Part shown: piece by piece, positions 14,663 to 21,348 of the stretch
Position numbering within the stretch: position 1 is the first letter of the stretch
Layout of the letters: each line of letters begins with the position of its first letter
DNA from: Salinarimonas sp052380005
GTDB taxonomy: Bacteria > Pseudomonadota > Alphaproteobacteria > Rhizobiales > Beijerinckiaceae
Length of the DNA: 64,000 bases
Assembly (NCBI GenBank): GCA_052380005.1
Contig: JBQTCJ010000010.1
Strand: one strand, 5' to 3'
Program-made: the position numbers and the translations under genes
The notes under the pieces: model-generated
Database searches by the model: none
What the model was told of the DNA's origin: nothing
The model's input: the letters and a program-made list of their open reading frames with translations, nothing else

Positions 14663-15763
14663 TCACGCGACGACCTCGACCACGACCTCGTGGGGCGTAT
14701 TGTTGCAGTAGCCGCGCGGATTCCACGCGGCGCCGCCCATCGGCTGGCTGCGGCCGGACGCGTCCCGCGCGCACGCGGTCAGTACGAGACGCGGCTGTGC
14801 CGGTACCACCACCTCGGTCTCGAACGCCCGCCAGGCCCAGCGCTCCGGCTGCGGCGCCAGCGTCGCGCGAAGCGGCGGCTCGCCCGCGACGTGGATCGTC
14901 ACCTCCGTCACCGGCGCATCCCCGCTCCATGCGAAGCCCTGGACCCGAAGCGTCTCGCCGGCCCGCACGCGTGCGCCAGCGAGCGGCGCGGTGATCATGG
15001 CGTTCACCGGCATCGACTCGATCACGTCGAACTCGGTCGGATCGGCGGGCTCGCCGGGGCGATGGGGCCGGCGCGGCAGGCGGTAGTCCGTGCCGTTCAT
15101 CTTCGCGCCGTCGTGCACGCGATCGCGGACCTCGACGCGCGCGAGCCACTTCTGCCAGGCGGACCCCGGCATGCCGGGCGCGACGATGCGCAACGGTGCG
15201 CCGTGGAGCGGTGTCAGCGGCGCGTCGTTCATGGCGAAGGCGAGGAGGGTCTCCGGCGCGAGCGCCTTGGCGATCGGCAGGCCGCGAGAGAGGGCCGGAC
15301 CGCCGCCGGAGGTGCGATCCGGCGCGTGATGCCCCGTGTAGTGGGCCTCCGGGCGCACGCCGCAGGCCAGCAGCACGTCCGCGAGCCGCACGCCGGTCCA
15401 TCGTGCGCAGCCGACCGCGCCGCGGCCCCACGGCAGGCCGTCCGTCGGAGGGTCGAAGCCGCTGCGGGTGTTGCCGGCGCACTCGAGCACTGCGGTGAGG
15501 CTTACGACCTCGAAGCGTTGCCGGAGCTCGTCGAGCGTGAACCGCGCCGGAGCCTCGACGCAGCCGTCGACGTCGATCGTCCAGCGGCTGGGGTCCGCGA
15601 CGTGCGGCGTGTCGCCGTTGTTGCGCACGAAGAAGGCCGAGATAGGGGTCCGCTCCCCACAGAGGAGCGACAGCGGCGGCTCGGCGTTTAGCGCTCCGTC
15701 GGGGAGGATCTTCAGCCCTGGCTTCGCGGCTCGCAGGTCCGCGACTTCGGGTATGACCTTCAT
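14663..15763 (-). CDS. Sulfite-oxidase-family molybdopterin enzyme
   Basis: A 366-residue protein with the sulfite oxidase fold. The molybdenum-coordinating cysteine is C95 in TAVLECAGNTRSGFDPP, and the substrate-side region GHHAPDRTSGGG through MNDAPLTPLHGAPLRIVAPG is typical. The C-terminal dimerisation domain (about residues 265-366) ends GGAAWNPRGYCNNTPHEVVV, a strong family signature. No signal peptide or haem domain is visible, so it would be cytoplasmic, unlike most bacterial SorA-type enzymes. Electron acceptor and substrate are not known; plant-type sulfite oxidases without haem use oxygen. It stands alone, 138 bases from motA and divergent from the tyrosinase gene. Confidence 0.85.
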   Translation of the reverse strand: MKVIPEVADLRAAKPGLKILPDGALNAEPPLSLLCGERTPISAFFVRNNGDTPHVADPSRWTIDVDGCVEAPARFTLDELRQRFEVVSLTAVLECAGNTRSGFDPPTDGLPWGRGAVGCARWTGVRLADVLLACGVRPEAHYTGHHAPDRTSGGGPALSRGLPIAKALAPETLLAFAMNDAPLTPLHGAPLRIVAPGMPGSAWQKWLARVEVRDRVHDGAKMNGTDYRLPRRPHRPGEPADPTEFDVIESMPVNAMITAPLAGARVRAGETLRVQGFAWSGDAPVTEVTIHVAGEPPLRATLAPQPERWAWRAFETEVVVPAQPRLVLTACARDASGRSQPMGGAAWNPRGYCNNTPHEVVVEVVA

Positions 15764-16086
15764 GTGCGAACCTCCGACCGCTCTCGCGCTCTTGGGAAAG
15801 GCTAGCCGAGCCGGGTTCCGATGAGAAGTGGTCGAGCGACGGTCGCAACTTCCCGTACTCCGTGATCGAGGCGCGTCCGGATCGTGACGTGCCGGCAGCC
15901 GCTCTCAGCCCGCCGGCGTGGCCCGCACCGCGCCGACCCGGGCGTGCCGGGTGGCGGAGGTGCTCGCCGCCCTCACGGACGGACGCCGATCGGCCATCGA
16001 AGCAATCCCCGCTTGCCGCGGGCCAAATTCCTGATAGCGTCACTCCGCCGCGCGCAACGATTCGCGGCTGTCGGAGGGGGACGCTC
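15764..16086. other. Divergent intergenic region, sulfite-oxidase-like and tyrosinase genes
   Basis: About 320 bases separate two divergent genes and must carry both promoters. No small gene was found. An imperfect inverted repeat (GAAGTGGTCG ... CGCAACTTC, near 15826-15853) is the only symmetry seen. A GGAGGGGG ribosome-binding site precedes the tyrosinase ATG. Confidence 0.4.
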
Positions 16087-17568
16087 ATGATCGATCGCAG
16101 GCACTTCATCGTCGGTGCGGGCACGCTGGTGGCCGCGCCCTTCGTCATGCGCCGCGCGGCGCTGGGCCAGACGCCGCTCGTCCGCCGGGACGTGATGGGC
16201 ATGTCGGCCGACGACCCGTTCTTCAAGGACTACGCCGACGCCGTCGCGGCCATGCACGAGCTGCAGACGTCGAGCCCGAGCGACGGGCGCAACTGGCGCG
16301 CCCAGGCGCTGATCCACCTGAACCATTGCCCGCACTCCGGCGCGCCGCCCTATCCCGGCGTGGCGATGCCCTTCGTGCACTGGCACCGGTGGTACATCCG
16401 CTACTACGAGGAGATCTGCGGGACGCTCATCGGCAAGAGCGACTTCGCGCTGCCCTACTGGAACTGGCAGGCGGGCATCGGCCAGATCCCCGACCCGTTC
16501 TACGACGTCGACCAGCTCAACGTAACCTTCTGGAACGACCCGTCGGACGCGCAGTCGGACAACTGGGGGCCCGACGAGGTGACGACGACGGGCCTGCGCG
16601 CGCTCGCCGAGGGATCGGGCGTCAAGCAGGGGCCGCGCGGCGGCGCCTTCAGCGACCAGAACATCAATTCCATCCTGGCGCAGACGCAGTTCGAGCAGTT
16701 CACGAACCTGCTGGAGCACTCGCCCCACAACACCGCGCACGTCATCGTCGGCGGCTCGCAGGGCCACATGGGCGACGGCATGTCGCCGCTCGACCCGATC
16801 TTCTGGCTGCACCATTGCAACGTCGATCGCCTCGGCGCGCAGTGGCAGGCGGCGGGCAACGTCATGCCGCCGCTCGACGACGACTTCTCCGGCCAGTTCG
16901 TGAACGGCGAGGGCCAGCCCGCGCCGGCGAGCTCGGCGACCGCGCTGAACATCACCGAGATGGGCTACGCCTACGAGACGCCGTCGGGCCTGATCGGCGG
17001 GCCGGCGACGCCGATGGCGATGATGTCGCTCTTCGCCGCGCCGGCGATGGTCACGCAGCAGCTCGGCGGCACCGCGGGCGACTTCCGCGCGGAGGCCAAC
17101 GCGACGACGGACGTGACGGTCGACACCCGCGGGCTCGGCCAGACGCTGTTCTCGCCGCGCTCCTTCCGCCTGCTCGGCGCGACGGGCGAGCCGCGGATCG
17201 GCACCGAGCCCGGCCGCGTGCTCGCGCGGCTCACGAACGTCATGGTGCCCGAGGAGGCGCGCGGGCTGACGGTCAACGTCTTCGTCAACCTGCCCGAGGC
17301 CGGCCCCGACACGCCGCCGACGGACCCGCACTACGCCGGCACCTTCGCCTTCTTCATGGCGGGCATGACGGGTCACGGCAACGGTCACGGCGGCGGGCAC
17401 GGGGGGACGAGCTACCCGGTCGACATCACCAACGCGCTGCTCTCGCTCGCGCGGCTCGGGCGGCTCACGGACGACGCGATCACGCTTCAGGTCGTGCCGA
17501 TCCCGGCGCAGGGCCAGCCCGCGGACACGGGCTTCACCTTCGACGGCATCGAGATCGTGCGCACCTGA
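16087..17568 (+). CDS. Tat-exported tyrosinase-family copper oxidase
   Basis: A 493-residue type 3 copper protein (phenol/catechol oxidase). It starts with a Tat signal, MIDRRHFIVGAGTLVAAPFV, so it should be folded with copper in the cytoplasm and exported. CuA ligands are probably H77 (ALIHLNHCPH), H83 and H100 (FVHWHRWYI). CuB ligands are H214 and H218 (HSPHNTAH) plus a histidine of DPIFWLHHCNVDR. The C-terminal 230 residues form a domain like the shielding domain of plant-type polyphenol oxidases, with a Gly/His-rich loop (GHGNGHGGGHGG) that may bind metal. GGAGGGGG precedes the ATG. A small exported protein follows and may be a partner. The phenolic substrate is unknown. Confidence 0.92.
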   Translation: MIDRRHFIVGAGTLVAAPFVMRRAALGQTPLVRRDVMGMSADDPFFKDYADAVAAMHELQTSSPSDGRNWRAQALIHLNHCPHSGAPPYPGVAMPFVHWHRWYIRYYEEICGTLIGKSDFALPYWNWQAGIGQIPDPFYDVDQLNVTFWNDPSDAQSDNWGPDEVTTTGLRALAEGSGVKQGPRGGAFSDQNINSILAQTQFEQFTNLLEHSPHNTAHVIVGGSQGHMGDGMSPLDPIFWLHHCNVDRLGAQWQAAGNVMPPLDDDFSGQFVNGEGQPAPASSATALNITEMGYAYETPSGLIGGPATPMAMMSLFAAPAMVTQQLGGTAGDFRAEANATTDVTVDTRGLGQTLFSPRSFRLLGATGEPRIGTEPGRVLARLTNVMVPEEARGLTVNVFVNLPEAGPDTPPTDPHYAGTFAFFMAGMTGHGNGHGGGHGGTSYPVDITNALLSLARLGRLTDDAITLQVVPIPAQGQPADTGFTFDGIEIVRT

Positions 17569-17620
17569 GCGCACCCACGCGGCCATGGTTTCGCCGCGCC
17601 GACGGGAGAGGCTCGCGCGC

Positions 17621-18157
17621 ATGATGCCTACGACGACGCGCCGCGCCTCCCTTTCCCTGCGCCGCGCCGGCCTCGCCGGCGCGGTCCTCCTCGCCCTCGC
17701 GGGACCCGTGCTCGTCCACGGGGCGAGCGCGGGGGACACGACCGGATCGGCACCCATGCAGACGTCGGCGCCCGACGCCCCGCGCGAGGGACTTCTGGCG
17801 GAGGGCGCGGGCGCCGAGATCGCCCCCGAGGCGCCCGCCCGCCTCGTGCTGCCCCGCGATCGCGCGCGCGCGGCCGGGAGCCCGCTCTCGCTCGCCCTGA
17901 CTCCGACCCGCATCGCCGAGGACGAGGCCTTCCTCGTCTCGGTGGTCGCGCTCCTGCCCGACGGCGCCGAACGCGAGATCGGCAGCTACGCCTTCTTCCC
18001 CCCGCCCCGCGCAGGCACCCCCCGCCGCTTCCCCCTCGACCTCTCGTCCCTCTCGCAGGGCGAGGGACCGATCACGCTCGAGGTCCGGCTGGTGCCGGTC
18101 GCCGCGGAGCTGGAGCAGACGCGGCTGCGGGTAGAGGGGGTGATGGCGGGAGAGTGA
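17621..18157 (+). CDS. Small exported protein linked to the tyrosinase
   Basis: A 178-residue protein not recognised as a named family. The N-terminus (RRASLSLRRAGLAGAVLLAL then AGPVLVHGASA) is a signal peptide with a cleavable Ala-x-Ala site. The mature part ends in a beta-rich region (ALTPTRIAEDEAFLVSVVAL through TLEVRLVPVAAELEQTRLRV) that could be an immunoglobulin-like or cupredoxin-like sandwich; no metal ligands stand out. ATG at 17621 is chosen for GGGAGAGG 9 bases upstream; another in-frame ATG is at 17585. It begins 53 bases after the tyrosinase stop on the same strand, so it is probably co-expressed and could assist tyrosinase maturation or activity. That role is inferred. Confidence 0.6.
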   Translation: MMPTTTRRASLSLRRAGLAGAVLLALAGPVLVHGASAGDTTGSAPMQTSAPDAPREGLLAEGAGAEIAPEAPARLVLPRDRARAAGSPLSLALTPTRIAEDEAFLVSVVALLPDGAEREIGSYAFFPPPRAGTPRRFPLDLSSLSQGEGPITLEVRLVPVAAELEQTRLRVEGVMAGE

Positions 18158-18316
18158 GGGGCATGCGGCTTGCGGCGGCCGCGAGAGCCGCACTCCCCCG
18201 GTCTGCGCATGCGCCACGGTCTGCGTCCACACCCTTCGGATCGCGAGAACCGAGAGGGAGCTTCATGAGACCTGGGCGGCGGTGCCACCACCTTCCCTGC
18301 CCAGCAGGTCCTGTCC

Positions 18317-19171
18317 TCAAGCGCTCGCGGCGAGCTTGGGTGCGGCGGCCGGGGCCTGGGCGCGGGCGGGGACGTAGAGGCCGCGGTGCTCGGGGTGCGG
18401 TTGGAAGGCGGCGGTGAGGCCGATCACGGTCTCGGCGGCGCCCAGGAACAGCGCGCCGTCGGCCGCGAGCGCGTTCGACATGCGGCGCAGAACGTCCGCC
18501 TTGGTCGGCTGGTCGAAGTAGATCAGCACGTTGCGGCAGAAGACGATGTCGAACTGCCCCAGCGCGGAGAAGTCGCGGATCAGGTTGAGCGGCCGGAACT
18601 GGACCATGCTCTTGATCGCCGGCGAGATCCGCCACTGCTCGCCTTCCTGCTTGAAGTGCTTGAGCAGCATCTGGATCGGCAGGCCGCGCTGGACCTCGAA
18701 TTGCGAGTAGACGCCGGCCTTGGCCTTGGCGAGCACCTCGTCGGCGAGATCGGTGGCGAGTATCTCCACCTGCACGCCGCCGAGGCGGGGCTTCATCTCG
18801 TCGACGATCATCGCGAGCGAGTAGGGCTCCTGGCCGGTCGAGGCGGCGGCGCACCAGATGCGCAGCCGCTTCTGCGTCGCGCGCGCGGCGGCGAACTTGG
18901 GCAGGAGCTGGTCGCGGAAGATGTCGAAGGGCGTCTTGTCGCGGAAGAAGAACGTCTCGTTCGTCGTCATCGCCTCGACGACTTCCGTCTCGATCGCGGA
19001 GTTGCGCCCGCCGCGCAGCACCTGCACGAGCTGGGCGAGGCCCGGGATCTGGTGCTTGCGGCACACCGGGCCGAGCCGGCTCTCGACGAGGTAGCGCTTC
19101 TCCGGCGCGAGCGAGAGGCCCGAGCGCGACTTGAGGAGGGCGCGCAGGTATTCGAAGTCGGCGTCCGTCAT
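18317..19171 (-). CDS. cheR: Chemotaxis protein methyltransferase CheR
   Basis: A 284-residue enzyme that methylates glutamates of chemoreceptors with SAM in the cytoplasm, setting adaptation. The N-terminal helical domain (MTDADFEYLRALLKSRSGLS) is followed by EAMTTNETFFFRD, then the Rossmann SAM-binding motif LRIWCAAASTGQEPYSLAMI and VFCRNVLIYF, all classical CheR features. An Ala/Pro-rich tail ends the protein. Its ATG overlaps the cheB stop by 4 bases, with GGAGG 6 bases upstream, so it is coupled to cheB as last gene of the che operon. Confidence 0.95.
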   Translation of the reverse strand: MTDADFEYLRALLKSRSGLSLAPEKRYLVESRLGPVCRKHQIPGLAQLVQVLRGGRNSAIETEVVEAMTTNETFFFRDKTPFDIFRDQLLPKFAAARATQKRLRIWCAAASTGQEPYSLAMIVDEMKPRLGGVQVEILATDLADEVLAKAKAGVYSQFEVQRGLPIQMLLKHFKQEGEQWRISPAIKSMVQFRPLNLIRDFSALGQFDIVFCRNVLIYFDQPTKADVLRRMSNALAADGALFLGAAETVIGLTAAFQPHPEHRGLYVPARAQAPAAAPKLAASA

Positions 19172-20394
19172 GCCGCGCCTCCGGTGAGCAGGGACTTGAG
19201 GGCCGGCGCGAGCGCCGGCAGCGGCAGGATGTCGTGGGCGAGGCCCGCCTTGGCGATGGAGCCGGGCATGCCCCACACGGTGCTCGTCGCCTCGTCCTGG
19301 GCGTAGACGAGCCCGCCGGCGGCGACGAGCGCCTTCGCGCCGAGCGTGCCGTCCGAGCCCATGCCCGTGAGCACGACGGAGAGCGCCGAGGCGCCGTAGA
19401 CGGCGGCCGCGTCGCGGAAGAGGACGTCGACCGCGGGCTTGCAGAAGTTCTCCGGCGGCCCGTCGTCGATGCGCACGTGCACCGCGCCCGTGGCGTCCTT
19501 GCGCAGGCCCATGTGCTTGCCGCCCGGCGCCACGTAGATGCGGCCGGGCTCGAGCTTCTCGCCGTCGCGGCCCTCCGCGGCGGGCATGCGCGTCTGCGTG
19601 CCGAGATGCTCGGCGAAGACGGCGGTGAAGATCGGCGGCATGTGCTGGACGATGAGGACCGGCACGGACTTCAGCGACGGCGCCAGCGCGGCGAGCACCT
19701 CGCCCACGGCGCGGGGGCCGCCGGTCGAGGCGCCGACGAGGAGCGCCTTGGGATGGACGAGCCCGGCGCGGGGCCGCACGGCGACCCGCGTCGTCTGCAG
19801 CCGCGACTGGGCCGCATCGGGCGCCGGGCGAATCTGGCCGACGACCGGCGCCGCGACGGGCGTGCGCGTCGTCGGCGCGAAGGCGGTGCGCTGGGTTGGC
19901 GCCGCGGCGGGGGAGGGCGCGCGCATCGCGGACATGGCGGGGCCGCGGCGGTGGCGCGCGGCGAGGCCCTGCACCTTGGCGATCAGCTCCTGGCGGAAGC
20001 TCGCGGACGTGGTCACGCCGCGGTGGCTCTCGGGCTTGGGAAGATAGTCGGTCGCGCCCATCGACAGGCACTTGAGCGACACCTGAGCGTTGCGCTGGGT
20101 GAGCGTCGAGATGACGATGATCGTCGCCCGCGGCGCCTTGGCGAGCAGCAGCGGCAGGGCCTGGAGCCCGTCCATCTCCGGCATCTCGATGTCGAGCACG
20201 ATGATGTCCGGGCGCGCCCGCTCCACCTGCTCGACGGCGACACGGCCGTTCGAGCAGGTGGCGGCGACGACGAAGCCCTCCTCCTCGAGCCAGCGGGAGG
20301 TGAGCCCGCGCACGACGACGGAATCGTCGACGATCATGACGCGCGTGGCCTGTGGCGGCGCGTTGTGCGAGGTCGAGGCGAGGGCGGAGGACAT
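19168..20394 (-). CDS. cheB: Protein-glutamate methylesterase CheB
   Basis: A 408-residue two-domain protein. The receiver domain (about residues 18-135) carries the phosphoacceptor D68 in PDIIVLDIEMPEMDG. A long Ala/Pro/Arg linker follows. The C-terminal esterase domain (about 215-400) holds the catalytic serine in LLVGASTGGPRA, the histidine in LIVQHMPPIF and the aspartate in VLTGMGSDG. It removes receptor methyl groups once phosphorylated by CheA, opposing CheR. The length and linker are somewhat greater than in enteric CheB (about 350 residues). It lies between cheY and cheR. Confidence 0.95.
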   Translation of the reverse strand: MSSALASTSHNAPPQATRVMIVDDSVVVRGLTSRWLEEEGFVVAATCSNGRVAVEQVERARPDIIVLDIEMPEMDGLQALPLLLAKAPRATIIVISTLTQRNAQVSLKCLSMGATDYLPKPESHRGVTTSASFRQELIAKVQGLAARHRRGPAMSAMRAPSPAAAPTQRTAFAPTTRTPVAAPVVGQIRPAPDAAQSRLQTTRVAVRPRAGLVHPKALLVGASTGGPRAVGEVLAALAPSLKSVPVLIVQHMPPIFTAVFAEHLGTQTRMPAAEGRDGEKLEPGRIYVAPGGKHMGLRKDATGAVHVRIDDGPPENFCKPAVDVLFRDAAAVYGASALSVVLTGMGSDGTLGAKALVAAGGLVYAQDEATSTVWGMPGSIAKAGLAHDILPLPALAPALKSLLTGGAA

Positions 20395-20470
20395 GACGCG
20401 TGCTCGGAGGTAGCGCGGCGCGGCCGGCGGAGCGGCTGCGGAGCGAGGGCTGACGAACCGGGGGAGCGGC

Positions 20471-20836
20471 TCAGGCGAGCCCGACCTCCTGCATCTTGGC
20501 GGTCATGATCTCCTTGTCGAAGGGCTTCATGATGTACTCGTCGGCGCCCGCGCGCATGGCGCGGGCGATGTTGGCGACATCGTTCTCGGTGGTGCAGAAC
20601 ACGACCTTCGGATGCTGCCCGCCCGGGAGCGCGCGCAGCGCCCGAAGGAAGTCGTAGCCGTCCATCACGGGCATGTTCCAGTCGAGCAGCACCGCGTCGG
20701 GCATCTGCGCGCGGCAGGCGACGAGCGCCTGCTCGCCGTCCTCCGCCTCGCTGATGCGGAACGACAGGCCCTCCAGGATGCGGCGGGCGACCTTGCGGAT
20801 GACGGCCGAGTCGTCGACGACGAGGCAGTGCTTCAT
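20471..20836 (-). CDS. cheY: Chemotaxis response regulator CheY
   Basis: A 121-residue single receiver domain. The acidic pocket is VVDDS (D8, D9), the phosphorylation site is D52 in AVLLDWNMPVMDGYD, and the switch residues are T in VVFCTTEND and K in MKPFDKE. It transmits the CheA signal to the flagellar switch. GGAG lies 6 bases before the ATG at 20836; the longer frame to 20860 lacks a ribosome-binding site. It sits 20 bases downstream of cheW in the operon. It could be one of several CheY paralogues in the genome. Confidence 0.93.
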   Translation of the reverse strand: MKHCLVVDDSAVIRKVARRILEGLSFRISEAEDGEQALVACRAQMPDAVLLDWNMPVMDGYDFLRALRALPGGQHPKVVFCTTENDVANIARAMRAGADEYIMKPFDKEIMTAKMQEVGLA

Positions 20837-20856
20837 GGCGGGCTCCTTCGCGCGGA

Positions 20857-21348
20857 TCACGCCGCGCGGGCTTCGGCGTCGAAGGCGAGGACCGCGTCGA
20901 CGTCGAGGATGATGAGCAGCCGGCCCGCGAGTCGATGCACGCCGTGCGAGAGCTTGACCCAGCGCGGATCCATGTGGACCGGGCTCGGCTCGTGCGTGTC
21001 GACGGAGAGCTTCATCACCTCGCCGACCGAGTCGACGAGAAGCCCGTAGCTCTCGCCCTTGTGCTCGAGCCCCACCGCCATCTCGTCGCCGGACGTGTCG
21101 CGGTCCGGCAGGCCGAGGCGCCGGCGCAGGTCGACCGCGGTGACGACCCGTCCGCGCAGGTTCAGGAGGCCCGCGATCTCGGGCGGGGAGAGCGGGACGG
21201 TGGTCAGCGAGGAGGCGATGAAGACGTCGTGCACCCGGTCGATGGGCAGGCCGAACATCTGGTCGGCCACCATCACGGTGACGAACTCCTCCATGTCGCC
21301 AGACAGGCGGCCGTCGCGCGCGGTGTCGTTCTGGTTGGCGGCGATCAT
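20857..21348 (-). CDS. cheW: Chemotaxis coupling protein CheW
   Basis: A 163-residue CheW with the SH3-like double barrel: EEFVTVMVADQMFGLPIDRV at the start, then PPEIAGLLNLRGRVVTAVDL (the conserved LRG-x-V-x-x-V-D-L motif) and GESYGLLVDSVGEVM. It links chemoreceptors to CheA in signalling arrays at the inner membrane. The ATG at 21348 overlaps the cheA stop by 4 bases (ATGA). The upstream open frame belongs to sequence antisense or out of phase with cheA and is not part of the protein. Confidence 0.95.
   Translation of the reverse strand: MIAANQNDTARDGRLSGDMEEFVTVMVADQMFGLPIDRVHDVFIASSLTTVPLSPPEIAGLLNLRGRVVTAVDLRRRLGLPDRDTSGDEMAVGLEHKGESYGLLVDSVGEVMKLSVDTHEPSPVHMDPRWVKLSHGVHRLAGRLLIILDVDAVLAFDAEARAA

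Noticed and set aside
15973..17913. A 646-codon minus-strand frame opposite the tyrosinase gene
   Set aside because: The tyrosinase has full copper motifs and a Tat signal; the opposite frame is low-complexity.
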